Shown piece by piece: positions 33,668-46,400 of a stretch of 64,000 nucleotides of DNA; the first letter of the stretch is position 1; the number at the start of each line of letters is the position of its first letter. The DNA is from Trichopria drosophilae (taxonomy: Eukaryota > Arthropoda > Insecta > Hymenoptera > Diapriidae). Position numbers and translations under genes: made by a program. The DNA lies in contig CM059586.1 of the NCBI GenBank assembly GCA_030407085.1, forward strand, positions 10,248,001 through 10,312,000. Reading direction: 5' to 3'. The notes beneath the pieces are model-generated. The model was not told where the DNA came from and made no database searches. It was given only the letters and a program-made list of their open reading frames with translations.

Positions 33668-35755
33668 ATAGAGGCAAACTAGCCAAACAACCTCCCATCT
33701 CTCATCTATCTCCAGCTTAGACTAATACCGGTAAATTGTGTCCAAGGAATTTTAAAGAAAAATAATGAAAATTGCAACTGTATTAGTACTATATATGTAT
33801 ATATAATGGAATTTTTAGTCGATGGTAATTATCAAGATATAATTAAACTACAAAATATAGCTAGTATTTTAAAGGGAGAAAGATCATATATATACCCAAA
33901 AACATTTTTTTTAGTTAAAATATGTAATTTTTTTATATTCTATCGCATTGACGCTTTTTTGTAGCTATAGCCTAATTGGAGTCCATAGTTGTTTTCATGA
34001 AATTGTTACATTTTTGTAATGCACAAATTAAACAAAATCACCATATCGAAAAATTATGTAAATCTATTACTGTTATTATAACTATATAGAGAAAAGAACA
34101 TTTGTTCTGTTCCATGTAAGAATTTTTAATCAATTTACATGAAAATATTACACTTTGAAAAAAATAAATAGAAAAAAAACGTTTTTTTAGTTAATCATAC
34201 TGTTTAAATAGTAAGCTTGGCTGCCTAGTTTGTCGAGGACACTATTTAATTACTAAAATTAACTAATAATGATGACTGTGCATTATTTTACTATCTAGTT
34301 AGTTCTAACTATTTAATTTTCCCGTGGATTGATACAAATAATTTAAGAAACATTTTTCCTTGCTCTATTGCATGAAGTCCATTCGTAACTTACAATTTCA
34401 TGACTTCTGAAACTTCATTTTTAATTGACAATCCATACAGTTACTAAATATTTTGATTATATAAAACACCAAACAGTTTACTCCTTCAAAATTATACAAA
34501 AAATTATTTTTTTAAGGGTATATAATAAAACAATAGTTTATCGAACAAAATTTACAAAATATGATAACTATACTTATCCCAAATTGTACACTTATTTCAA
34601 TTTTGATGACAAACTGGATTTTGGACTCACCTGTAACATAAAACAACACAATTTGATTAGAAACAGTCCGTTTTTACAAATACATATTATAACTAACATT
34701 TATTAAGGGCATTATGCTCGTATACAAATAAATAAATAAATAACTAATTTAGTATAGAGTTTTCTATATTATTAAATAATAATGCGTAACGTGATACACT
34801 TTTAAACCTGTTATAAATTGTTTTCAGCAAAATTTATACGTGTCACTAAAATATTCAATAGTAAATAGAAAAACGGTAATTAAGAGTATCTTGAATGTCC
34901 GATTAATTACTGTTGAGTATTCAACAAATTGAAGGCGTTATTTATATCACTATTATTTTCTTTGAAAGCGAGGTACAAATCTATATTACCAACACAAATA
35001 AACGAGAAATTATATCGTATTCATTGATTCTGGAAAATGTTAAGCTGAAATCATTAGTAGGATTTTCATTGAATGGGGCTTTGAATGTCGATTTCAATTC
35101 CTGTAGTTTTAAATGGCCAAGTTTATTTTCACAGAGTTTTTTATTGCATGAGGGGAATCTCTGCATCGTTAATAGAGGAAACGCATTTTTAAAACTCATT
35201 ATTGAGTTAATAACATGTTATTTTAAAGTTAACAGTATTTGTTCATGTAATGTTCTCTAAAATAGAAAAATCAAATGTTGGATTTTTTATTGTATGAAAC
35301 TCTTTTATTTTATGAATTTTTTGCATGTTTATTAACAACTGGACATCTTAGGATCCTGGGAATAAATTAGGTGTATGAAAAACCGTTAAAAAAAATGTAT
35401 TTCTTTAGTAACTTTTAATAAGGAATGCAGTGGTATCATATTAAAAACATTTGTTATTTTGAAAAAAATACCATTACATTTTTTGAAATTAGAGTAAAAA
35501 GAAAAAACATAAAAATTTTTAAGAGGCAATATAAATTTTTTATGGGTAACAAAAATTCTTCGGATATTTTATTCTAAAACTACTGAATTCCACGTTAAAA
35601 GTTAATAAAGAAAGAATTTTTTGTCCGTATACTTTAGCGCGAAAAAACATTTGTGTTTTTTCGAAAAAGTGGTATATTTTACATCTTTTGCTACTCCTTT
35701 CGATAGTTTTCATAACTACTTTTACGTTTAATTCATTAATTTATTAAATTAATTT
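33668..35755. other. AT-rich filler with AAAT tail at 34,724
   Basis: TATACAAATAAATAAATAAA at 34,724-34,742 resembles the tail at 4,342. A 35,583-35,690 stretch (CTGAATTCCACGTTAAAAGT and, later, TTAGCGCGAAAAAACA) has a diverged relative at 44,694-44,915. The frames at 34,425-34,706 and 34,913-35,260 are unrecognised. Confidence 0.35.
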
Positions 35756-35759
35756 TGAT

Positions 35760-38180
35760 GTTGTATTTCCATTTTTTGTTTTTTTTTTCTATGTCGTTTA
35801 TTCAATAGTTGATTACTTTATTTATTTATCGTTTAATTAGCTCCTTTAAATGTCGATTTCAATTCGACTACTACTTCTTCGTTTCATCTATTTATTTAAT
35901 TTGTATCTTTGGATTCTGATATTTATATTTGGTTTTTTCTTATAAATATTCCGTGTATTTTGAATGCGATTTCATTTTTGTTTGTTGCTTTTGTTTGTTA
36001 TATTATGTGAGTTTTACTTGAGTTTGTGTATTATTCAGTTCCGTTCCATTATTTGGTTTTATAATAATAATGAAAATAAGCAGATCAACTTTGTTAAGTA
36101 TAATAAAATTGAGCAAAGGAAAAAGTACAGCATGTATGCTTTTTCGATGTTCAACCTATTTTGTTTATAGTTCATGCATCACGTTCAATTAAAAATGTTT
36201 GTTTCGTCTTCTTATTTAGCTCCTTTTTAAAATGATAATAATAAGAACAATAACATGAACTTATTTGTAGAATAACACAAAATTTAACGAAGCTCCAGAC
36301 ATAGAACACAATATTGCCAAGTTTTACCAACTTTCGTCGTTTCCTTTAATTTGATCCTTTTGTTCATTTAATTTGACATTGGTTTCTTTTGTTTCATTGA
36401 AACTGATTTTGTTAAATTTGTTTTGTATGGTTTTTCAATTTTGTTTTTTGTTTGTTTTATGTGCTTGTCTGACCCACTTGGTCATATATGCTAACTTATT
36501 GCTTAAATTTCCTTCCTCTGGCTCCTTTGTATGTTTGTTTCTTTTGATTTGTTTGTCTTTAATGCGAATTGTTTCTTAATTTTTATTGAAACCATTTGTT
36601 TCGTATGTTTTGTTTGTAATGTAATATTGGATTTGTTCTAATATATTTTATTCACTTGAGTTCGCCGTTTCTATTGCTTTTATTACTTTTGTGTTTCGTT
36701 GAAACTATTTCCCCTGTTCCTTGTTTCTTTCACAGAAAATTTTAATATATTTTGTATCGATTTAGATTACTTTCATTTATTTATTTATTTCGGTTCTTAA
36801 GTATAGTTCGTTTCTTAAACTGTTTTGGAATTATTTGTTTATTTCTGATCCAGTTGATTATGTCAACTGTTTAATTAGTGTCGTTTGTTTCGTAGGTTTC
36901 ACAGAAAATATTTTTTGTTTTTTTTAATTAATTTTAATGCCTTAATTTTAAATTTTACGATACGTGTACTGATACCACTATTCCATTTAATTGTAATAAC
37001 AAACAAGAAGAAACAAATAATAAACGATGCTTTATTTGGTCTATTTTTGTTGCATCCATTGGTTCTTCGTTTATGGTTTATGTGTCTTGTTTCTTTCAAT
37101 GTATCGCTAGTTCTATTTGTTTGTTTATTTCGTAACTTTGTTGCCTCACGTTTTACTCTACTTGTTTGAGTTCCATTTATTCTCTACCGTTTAAGGGCTT
37201 TTCTTCATTTATTGTTTGACCTTACATTGACCTGTTTTGCAGTTTCTTCTATTTCTTCAAATGTTGTATTTGCTATAGTCTTTCGTGTGATTCCTTTCAG
37301 TTTCATTTATACCCATTGTTTTTAAAACTAGTTACATTATTTGTTTCGTGATTTTATTGATTTGCATCGTTTCTTCCGTAGTATTAAAACCATTTGTTTA
37401 TCGTTTTTTGTTGAAATGTTTTTTGTTTTGAATTGCTTTTTGTTTTCTTTTGTATTTTTTTCTTATTGGTTTTAATGAATTTTGTTACCTTGTGCCTGAC
37501 ACATTTCATTTAATCAGTTATGCATTTGTTTGTAAGGTTCGTCAGTTTTTTTTCTGTACTTTTTTTGTTTTATTAAAAGTGTTTGGTGCAAATATTTCGT
37601 TTATTTTGTATCGGTTTTGGTTAAGTCCATTCCGTTCGGTTTGTTTTCTTGCATTGTTTGATTTACTGCTGGTTTCATTTGTTTATTTTGTATCGCTAAT
37701 GTTTTACTTCGTTTATTATCATTCTAAGTTTTTACTTGTTTTGTATTTTCATTACTTCCAATTAATCATTTCATAATTTCATTTCTTTTGTCTGTTTTAT
37801 TGTGTTTGTATTTTTCATATGCAATTTGTTGTTTTAGTGTTTCTTGTGTTTACATCGTGTTATATGGCGCTAGTCATTAAAGTTGTTATGTCCTTCCTTA
37901 GGTGTTTTATTCGTTTCAACCATTCCTTGTATTTTTCTTCGCAATATCTTGTTTGTTTATGTTCCTGTTTAATGTTTCACATTGTTTGTACAGTTTGTAT
38001 ATTTAATAATTTCATTAATTTCTTGCGTTTCAGTACTTCCTTTTCTGTTTTTCTTTCAATTACTTGTTGGGTCATTTCACTGGTTTATGTCATGTTTCTT
38101 ATATGTATATCCCTTGCTGTTTTTAATTTTGCACCTTCGTTTCTTGGATTTGATTTATTTCAAAATATAATTTTAATAAT
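35760..38180. repeat. T-rich strand-skewed block 3 (2.4 kb)
   Basis: The plus strand is T-dominated with few A. Degenerate words such as TTTGTTTCGT, GTTTCATTGAAAC and ATTTGTTTATTT recur without a fixed period. Seven or more hydrophobic frames fall here and are composition artefacts. It looks like an old, decayed pyrimidine-rich tandem repeat. Confidence 0.6.
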
Positions 38181-38279
38181 TGTTCGACATCATCCAGGTT
38201 TTTAATGATTAATGTATCAGTACTACTCTAAAATTACGATTTCAAATATTTATGCTCACTGTTTATACTTAGTGATTAC

Positions 38280-38480
38280 GACTAATAAAATAGTTTTTAG
38301 GTAAGCACTGACCATTCTGAATTTCGTTCCAATGGTAATTGACATTAACGAAATCGCCTTGCCCAAAATGCCCCGCAATCTCGAATCTTCCACCATCGAT
38401 ACCGGCGGTGTTACGGAAGCGCTAATCGAGCGCTCTCGCATTTCGGCCAGAATTGCGTCCAAAACGATCATCGACAAATA
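38280..38480. other. Coding-like block open on both strands
   Basis: On the minus strand a frame of 73 codons (38,256-38,477) has evenly mixed composition and a GTCAGT donor-like site at about 38,312, just after KFRM. On the plus strand CCAATGG at 38,331 opens 49 codons to TAG at 38,478-38,480. Third positions look unbiased toward A/T, unlike the surroundings. It may be a real exon; the strand is undecided and no family is recognised. Confidence 0.25.
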
Positions 38481-38639
38481 GGAACTACGTAGTTAATCGG
38501 GCACGTAAACCGTAGCATAAACGCATAAACGTCGTCGAAGCGAGGCGGTAACCCCTAATCGTACCGAACGCAACGTGTCGAAACTGAATAATAAATGGCC
38601 TCTTGAATCGTACTAGCAAACTGCGCATTCAAGATTACA

Positions 38640-39055
38640 ATACCGACATATATAGATTCTGGACAATCTTAAGACGTCTCTTCGACGAATCTGAAACGTC
38701 TTTAAAGAGGTCATAGTAGCCCCCCTCTTAAATTATCTTCCCCCACCTTTTCTAATTTCCTTTCCTTCTCATGTAATATTGAATAGGTTAGAGGCAATTT
38801 CGGGAAAATTAAATCTGACAGGAACGAAAAAGTAAATGGTGGGGGTAAACAATATAATTTAAGGGTGGGGGCTACTGTACATCGAGTGGTTGTAAGGAGA
38901 CATTCGTTAGATGCATTCTGAACAATCCTAAGACGTCTCTGCGACAAATACCAGTTATCTTTGAGGAGGTCGTCGTACGATGGTATGACGACATTGAAAA
39001 CAATCGTTCTTATCGGATGAGAACGGGCGAGGTCGGTTGGCCACCCTGTATATAT
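38640..39055. mobile_element. Transposon fragment with direct subrepeats and GGCCACCCTGTA end
   Basis: Two direct copies of ACAATCTTAAGACGTCTCT / ACAATCCTAAGACGTCTCT (about 38,664 and 38,925) are followed by related GAGGTC blocks. They are separated by a MITE. The right side ends TTGGCCACCCTGTA, which resembles the CAGGGTGGCC termini of some insect DNA transposons (recalled, not checked). The 154-codon minus frame crossing both elements is not a gene. Confidence 0.4.
38714..38879. mobile_element. 166 bp MITE, TAGTAGCCCCC ends
   Basis: TAGTAGCCCCCCTCTTAAAT and CTTCCCCCACC at the left are inverted at the right as GGTGGGGGTAAACAATATAA and ATTTAAGGGTGGGGGCTACTGTA. TA at the outer ends suggests a Tc1/mariner-type insertion. 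It separates the two direct subrepeats of the surrounding element. Confidence 0.7.
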
Positions 39056-39895
39056 AGGGAGAGTATCGATCCTCGTAGGTGAACAACCAACACATGGGCA
39101 AGAAGCTTTAGCGTCGGTGAATGAGTCTGGTCTATACTGGGTCATGTCGAACGTCGACCGCCGCCGACGTCTCATTACTTTACATACATATAGGTATATA
39201 AGTGCAGGAACACGGAAACGTTACTATGGTTTTTTTTTCATATGCCATTTCCAAATCCCAAAGCGCACGATCCTGATACGGTTTACGCTCCAAATCGAGA
39301 TTTTTTACGACTTGGGGCTCCCAATCTACAACATGCCCCATTTATTCAGGTGTCTAGAAAAGCTAATTAAACCAAGATTTAATGACTTAGAGTTATTATT
39401 TATCATTCGGAAATTTGTAATTGGATTCATCGAGGGGTTTGGGAAATATTGCATTATTGGAGAAATGGACCAAAAATTTTCAATATATTACGCAACTTTA
39501 TTTCTGATCTGTTTCGTTAGATGAATACCGGAGAAAAGATGAACGTTCCGAATTGTAGAATTTGTCAAATAATGTGTCATATTTACGAAACTTTTGATGA
39601 TATTGAGAAACTCGGAGGATATATTTAAAAGTAGTGAAATAAAGCTTTCAATTGATGCATAAATTCAAAACTTTTATCATCTGAAATTAAACGCTGTCGA
39701 AACGTTGATCTGGACGATATTTTAATAAACAAGACTTTTAAAATTAATGAAAATTTATTTTACGATTTTTAAGAGTTTTAATTAAAATTTATTTTAAAAA
39801 ATACACTTTTTCATTGTTAACTATAGTTTACAATTACAGAAATAAGAGTAGAAATAAAAAAAGTTTGGAATTGTAGAAATATCTAAGCTAATCTG
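39056..39895. other. Mixed then AT-rich sequence, nothing recognised
   Basis: The 135-codon plus frame at 39,117-39,524 has odd composition and no domain. It begins in the transposon-flanking island and runs into AT-rich DNA, so it is not annotated as a gene. Confidence 0.35.
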
Positions 39896-39899
39896 TAAC

Positions 39900-40850
39900 A
39901 CTTTGTAACAAATTACACTTTATTTTTTAATTTGGTATTTATTAGACATTTTTTTTCTTTCTTTCTTTGAACATCTGTTATTAATTATTAATTTTTACTA
40001 TATATTTTTAATCCTTTGTTGTGTTTTTAATTAAAAATTCAATTTTTATTTTTCTTCTTTTCATATAACTTTTTTTTTACATTTTCAAATAACTATCAAT
40101 AATTTTTTGTATACTTGATGCACTTACCTACATTTTCTTTTCTCGTCATTTTCCTTTCCTTAACTTAACGATTATAACTTTGGACATTTTTCTTTTGTTT
40201 TCGCAACATATTTTTTTTTAATTGAATTTTTCTTCTATTTATATTCTTAGTTCTTAGTAATTTTGGTATTTTCAATGCCCTTCTTTCTTGATCCTCTTAT
40301 TCCTTAGTTTCGTATTTGGCATTTCGAATTTTTCATATTTGATATTTGATATTTGATAGATTTATTGACTATTATCTATACTTTTTTTATACTTTAATAG
40401 TTGGTATTTTACTGGTACTTGGCAATTTTCCTTTCAACACCTTGTTTAAATTTTCTTTTTACTTTATCTTAGTATTGTATTATTTATTTATTTTTTTTAT
40501 TAAGTTTTTTTTATTATTAATTTATAGTTTATTGTAAACATTTGTTTTGGCATTCACATTTATTTCTTACCTTTTACATTATTCTTTTCTTGACAAATTG
40601 TATTTCTTATCTTTTTCCTCTTTTCTTGCTGTTGTAATATCAATTGCTCTCTTTTTTGGATAATTTACTTTATGTTTCTATTGATTTACATTTTAATTTG
40701 GTAATACTCTTTTTTCTTCTTCTTTCAGTGTATTTCTTTACCGATTTTTAAAAGAATTATTTTGTAATTCCATATTTTTTTGAGAAAGTTTATTTTTGAT
40801 TACTTATATATTCTTTTTTTAAAATTAATTTTTATATATATTTTTCCCGA
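39900..40850. repeat. T-rich strand-skewed block 4
   Basis: It is T-dominated on the plus strand (TTTTTTTCTTTCTTTCTTTG and similar). No fixed period is evident. Confidence 0.55.
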
Positions 40851-40996
40851 CGTGAATATGGTTGGCTCATTCCCTATTTATTAGCGTGAATGGTCGGCGG
40901 TGAATATGGGAGGGAAGAAGTCTCCGCCCAGTGTCGAACTTGCGAGGTCCGGTATTGTCAAACAAGCGCAGTGTCGAATTAGCGAGGTCTCACTGT
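40851..40996. mobile_element. Right end of a pogo-like element
   Basis: The block ends AGCGAGGTCTCACTGTA, which inverted reads TACAGTGAGACCTCGCT, the style of pogo/Tigger termini. A 40 bp subterminal direct repeat (CAGTGTCGAACTTGCGAGGTC at 40,929 and CAGTGTCGAATTAGCGAGGTC at 40,969) lies next to it. No matching left end was found. Confidence 0.5.
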
Positions 40997-40999
40997 ACC

Positions 41000-41430
41000 T
41001 TGATTCAAATATCGTAAATTTTCAATATGAATATAAATTTATTTTTTAAATACAGTTATCAAGTGCATGTTCTAAATATTCTAGTCACTTTAAAGCACGA
41101 AATCAACTACTCGGTAAATAAAATATCTCATAAAATTCACATGTTTTACATATTTTATTCAAATTGATACATAAATTGTAATAAATTTCTTGTCCTAATG
41201 GTAAAGAGCAACTCCAACATTGACAGAAAAAAAAAAATTTAGTAGTTTATTTTCAACAAAAAAAATAAAGTTGAAAAAATGTGCATTCAGAATGGATATA
41301 AAATATTTCTCTGATTTAGTCACAGAACGATAAATTAATATTTTTCTTATATTAAATCGGGCTAAAAATGGTAAAACGTTTCGCAATATAGAACTGGTCT
41401 CGAAAATAATTTTAGTGTAAAATCATGGGC
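41000..41430. other. AT-rich filler, nothing recognised
   Basis: No supportable feature. Confidence 0.45.
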
Positions 41431-41695
41431 ATTCGACGTTTAACTTGTTTTACGGGTACTCCATTCGGAGGAAATTATGCAGGAATAAAATGTGTGGCGG
41501 AGACAGTACTATAAGCGCGGTGTGTGTTCGTTACAACCGGTCTAGTGATTACAGGCAACTGTTGCTATCCATATATTTGCAGGTGCAGAGCTGTCTGCTC
41601 TTTTTCTCCATGAAATTTAAACCGTGCACCAACAGAAGCATCGGGAATATCGCGAGACACTGATTACTTTTTTTATGCCGTGCTGCAACCATTTT
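41430..41695. other. Higher-complexity island
   Basis: This is non-repetitive and less AT-rich. The 72-codon plus frame (41,445-41,663, opening at TTG) is cysteine-containing but shows no signal peptide or known domain. Confidence 0.25.
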
Positions 41696-41699
41696 GCGT

Positions 41700-43295
41700 T
41701 GGAATCAATTATGCACAAAAATAAATGTTATTACAAAATATTTAAAATTTTTAATCCTGTAAAAATTAATTAATAACGTTTCAAAGCTGTTAATGAACTT
41801 ATGGGTTCAAAGTATTTACTACCGCAATACATTTTTATTTAATTAACGCAAATAATGTGAAATGTGACATATTCAACAAAGGAAATTATTAATCCATATT
41901 TTGCTTTAAATTGTTTTTGATTGGTACTTTCATGTTTTTGAAATTATTACGATAAGAGGCCACCCACGTTCATGCTATATTCTTCCATTAGATGGCCCTC
42001 GGCTAGATTGAGAATAAATACACCGTAGGGGACAACCAACAATAATTTGTGGCAATTAATCTAGTGATTGAATCAAATTTCAGACTACTATATTTGAAAT
42101 AATATATAGAATTTGTTCGTTAACTGTTCGTTGAAAGTCTTTATTTACTAAGCATATGATTCGTTGATTTTTTCATACGACAAAATAGTTGGATATACTA
42201 TCTAAATAGTACGATATGACAAAACTATAATCTGTTTTTTTTGCTGTTTAAATAGCTTGAATTTTTCGAGTTCTCTAGTTAGATATTAAAATTAACTAAA
42301 AACGATTGATGTGTCTTATCTTAATATCTAGTTAGTAGTTCCAAATATTTTATTTATTACTAATATACGAACCGATAAAGCTTATATCATGTACAGTTAA
42401 AACAAAAATATCCATATTACACACTCTATAACAAATTTAATTGTTATTACTATTAGTTACGCGATATAATACATATTGATCTATTAGTATAGACTATCAT
42501 TTTAGTACATTTGTATATTCATTGCATATATATGGGCATTATTCTAGAACTTTTAAACTTTATGTTGTCGCTCATTATGATACCTTAAAAATTTTAAATA
42601 TAACTTTGCAACACTACAGATCAACAAATTTTTGTTCGTTTTACGTGTAATAAGCGTTTATTACTAATTACCGATATGTAGAAAACAATGAGAGTAAATA
42701 AAAGTAGTGAATTTGCCTGTTTTTGGTGCGCGACACTCAATACATTTTTTCAGTTTTAACACTGAAACTTTTTGAACCTTTTTTTTATGGTCTGTGGTTT
42801 TTTATGGAAGTATTTGGGGATGCAAACAAATGAAAAATCCTTAACTTATTGATGTGCCTCACTGAGGAATAAAATTATATACCTTCAAACTTGCGAGATA
42901 ACTTTTTTTTATAGTTGACAATTTAGTAATCAACCTTAGATAATTTTGTTCACATTGGTTTTTAAGAAACCACACAACAGGGGTACATTACCTATATGAT
43001 ACGAAGTAATTTGAGCCTTTGCCCGAATGTGTGCCACCTATACATAAAAAATGCGACCACGTCAAACTTTAATTTTCCAAGCGAAACTCACTTTGAAAAA
43101 TCAAATTATTTAATGGCACATCTACAATTTAGCTTCTAAGTACTTTGGAATCATTGTGATCTTTTCTCCTATGTTATTAAAGTATTTATAACTTTTGTGT
43201 TTTTTTAATACAACAAAAAACACACTTTTTGACAATAATAAAATGATTATTCTTTACAAATCGTTTTAATTTTTTAGTATCCTTAATGTTAAATC
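41700..43295. other. AT-rich filler
   Basis: A CTATCTAAATAG / CTAGTTAG-rich patch at 42,190-42,350 resembles one at 34,195-34,320 and may be an old repeat pair. A CTCF-like TTAGATGGCCCTCGG lies at about 41,988. No gene. Confidence 0.35.
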
Positions 43296-43299
43296 ATGT

Positions 43300-43450
43300 A
43301 TTTGGATTTCAAATTTTAATGAAAACTGACTTTGGATTTGTAATCAGTGGCCTCAAAAACCCCAACATATCAAATTTTATAAAAATCTAAGAAATTTTGT
43401 AAAAATAGTCCGCCATATTTAATCCATTATTTTAAATTTGAATAACTATT
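43300..43450 (+). repeat. Repeat B copy
   Basis: GGATTTGTAATCAGTGGCCTC, CCCCAACATATCAAATTT and GTCCGCCATATTTAATCC repeat the order seen at 19.0-19.4 kb. TAAATGAGTCACGCAAGG at about 43,602 has a counterpart at 52,974, suggesting that the repeat extends further. Confidence 0.6.
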
Positions 43451-44169
43451 AACTAGTCGTTTAATTTTACATACTAGCTTCTAAAAATTAGGCCATAAGC
43501 AAAAGAACTGAATTTTTTATGTATATTAAACGTTACAAAACTAAAAACTAATTTTACGAGTAACGTAACATGTTACCTTAAAAAAAAAAATACATTGTGT
43601 ATAAATGAGTCACGCAAGGTTTTTTCTGTCATTTCATCAATTCTAAAGCCAATGAAATTAATTTCATGAATGTGCTTAAAAAAAAATGCAATTTTCTTCA
43701 ACCTCAAAGTTTAAAAGTTCTAGAATAATGCCCATATGCAGAATGGTCCGACGTACTATCCAAATACAAACATTTTCTATTTTTTTTCTATTATTAAAAT
43801 TAGAGAAAATAATTTTGACAATATTCTAGTTTATATGAAATAGTCTATCTTAACCGTTTCAAATTAAAAATAATTTTCAAAGTTAATTTTCCATGTATCT
43901 TTTATTAAATTTTCATGCCTCTATTATTTCTATATTTATTTTTCTTATTACATTTAACGTATAAAATACAACGAAAATAACGTTTGACCTTCCATTTCGC
44001 GAGGAATGTTTCAAATTACATCGTGTATTCTTAAAATAAAAAGCGGTAAAATATGGTAAGTGGGTATAAATGTAAAAGTAATTTGGTAAACCATGGGAAA
44101 CGTTTATTTTCAACAAGAAATGTGCGCAAAATTCTCTACTTTTTTTTTCCTGTTTTTTCAAAGTAACGG

Positions 44170-44300
44170 CAATATGTTGGACACTGCTCTATTGTAGCTG
44201 TCCACTTTGTTGAGGACGGTGAACTAATTCGTACAGTGGCGCTGGAACGTTCGAACGCCCCCTCCCCCGTTAATTACCCACTTCAGACACAATAGAAGCT
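44170..44300. other. Small GC-rich island
   Basis: About 130 bases with AGTGGCGCTGG and CGCCCCCTCCCCC sit between AT-rich flanks. No frame or repeat. Confidence 0.2.
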
Positions 44301-45935
44301 CTTGGACATTACTGTTGATTTTACGCAGAAAATGTATATAATTTTTTTTTTTTAAATTTTATGTTCTACCTTTTTTGTTTGAAACATTTTTAATGTGCTT
44401 TGTATTTTTTATAAGAAAACGCAAAAAACGTATTTTGACAGCTTTTTTTCTTCGACTTCCCTACAATCTAGCATGGATCGACTAATCTAAGATTTAAGTT
44501 AGGCCATGATAAACTCAAAACACGGTTGAACTTTAAAATCGAGTTTAGCGTTCGCGACCACATATTAAAGATCTTAGATAAACAAAACTTATTATCGGTG
44601 AAAATTTTGTTTATTGGTGTAAAAAAGTTTGTACATTTTACTAGCAACACGCAATTTCTTTTCAAAATTACTAATGTTGTTACTCATATATTTTAGCGTG
44701 AACAAAAATTTATTTTTTCGAAAAAATGGTACTACATTTTTCTACATTAAATTACAAATTCAGCCAATTTAGGGTTAATGTAAAAATATCTTTTGAAAAT
44801 AGCTACGGATGTAATCAAAAAAATGTCATATTTTCTAAAACTAAATTTTTGTTAATAAAATTGTGTCACTGACTGAATTCCATGTCAAATATTACTAAAT
44901 AAATAATTGTTTAAAAGTGTATTTCATAGAGATGAAAATGTCGTCGCAGTCTCCATTTAAAAAATATACAACACATTTGATGTGGAATGGAACACTCAAG
45001 AGTGATAAATAAACGTTTATTGCAAAACTCACACTCCATTGATCACGAATCAATAATCTCTTTATGGTTCATAAAAATGTCTATGAAGAGTTTCGCATAA
45101 ATATTTTAATGGTAGGAACTATTTCTTAAAGGCATCAAATCGACTGTTATTAAGCCTCTTTTTATATATATAATAAATAAAACTGTTTTTTTATTAATTT
45201 TTTATATTTTTTCCATATACAATTGGAAAAGAAAAAAGAAAAAAATGGTTTGCTGAGATAGAACACCATCAAAAAATAAAACAAAAGTAGTGCGTTGTTG
45301 AAATAATTTATTAATAACAACCAAAATCAGAAAAATAAACAATTTTATTCGCTGCATAATTATCTTATAGTTTAAAATAATTAATTTCAGAAAATTTTAT
45401 TCTTAATAAAAGAATAGACGAACTGAATTATAGACTAAGCATTCTGGTAGGAAAAATGCCGTAAAATAGTAGTTTTCGATACAAGGGCGTATGCGTAAAG
45501 AACTTTACACACACACACGTGAGCCGAAATATTGTTTACGTACGGCTTTTTCGTGCGTAAAGTATAATCGAGTGCGTAAAGTTTACTTTACGCACAAGTT
45601 TACTTTACGCACCAAAAAGACGTACATAAAAAAAATTTTTAAACTGTAAAAAAAAATTTTACGCTGTAAAAAATGTTCCTAAAATAACAGAAAACTTCAG
45701 CAGTAAATTCACTAACAAAAATCGAAATTTTGTCAATAAGATAACTGCTCAAAAAAAATGTAAATAGTCGATTCAATAAAAAAAATTTGTATCGCAACTA
45801 TTATCATAAGGATTGTAGGAATTAAAATATTTTAAATCGTCGAAACAACAGTTTTAGTTAATAAAAAAATTATATTTAACTCCTTTTTTACTCGGATTTA
45901 CTAACTTTTTAAGTTATTTTGACTATTTCTTTTTT
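44301..45935. other. AT-rich filler
   Basis: A palindromic GTGCGTAAAGT/ACTTTACGCAC patch lies at 45,500-45,615. The repeat relative of 35.6 kb lies at 44,694-44,915. No gene can be supported. Confidence 0.4.
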
Positions 45936-45939
45936 TCCT

Positions 45940-46400
45940 TGTATAATCCCGTACTTCAACCCCGGGGTTGAAGGGCATCGCGTAAAATACGTAACGGTCC
46001 GGAAGACTCGTAAAAAAGGCGAAGATTCCGCCAATTTTGCGATGCAAGCCGAAGGGAGCCGAACGCGAAGGACCAGAAAGTGCGAGCTTTTAGATGCAAA
46101 TTGGCACGTTGCTCCTGGCTTAAGCGCCAGATGCTGAGCTTATAACACGTTTTCCAAGCCAAGATTCCGGCTGATGTTTTACACGTAGACGATGGATGAT
46201 GTTTGAGACGCAAAAATGAAGAGCACTTTGCCCATCGAAAAGAAAATTAAAAAAATAAAAAATTTGACGAGAGAGAAAGCCGATTATATCATCGTGCAAC
46301 GTCTAGAATGGAGTCTCGGAGAGACGGGCTCTTACTTAATCGTATTGTCACAAATTAATCCGTCTCTGACAATTACATTTTTTTTTTATTTTTAATATTT
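45940..46400. other. Higher-complexity island with an 18 bp perfect palindrome
   Basis: TTCAACCCCGGGGTTGAA (45,955-45,972) is a perfect palindrome opening a GC-rich, non-repetitive block. Both strands carry frames of 72-85 codons, so neither is trusted. Regulatory DNA or an exon are both possible. Confidence 0.25.

Noticed and set aside
35964..38205. Series of hydrophobic plus-strand frames of 60-128 codons, superficially membrane proteins
   Set aside because: The T-rich strand forces Phe, Leu, Val and Cys codons; no conserved motif, and several overlap each other in different phases.
38711..39175. 154-codon minus frame
   Set aside because: It crosses a MITE and the subrepeats of another transposon, so it cannot be one gene.
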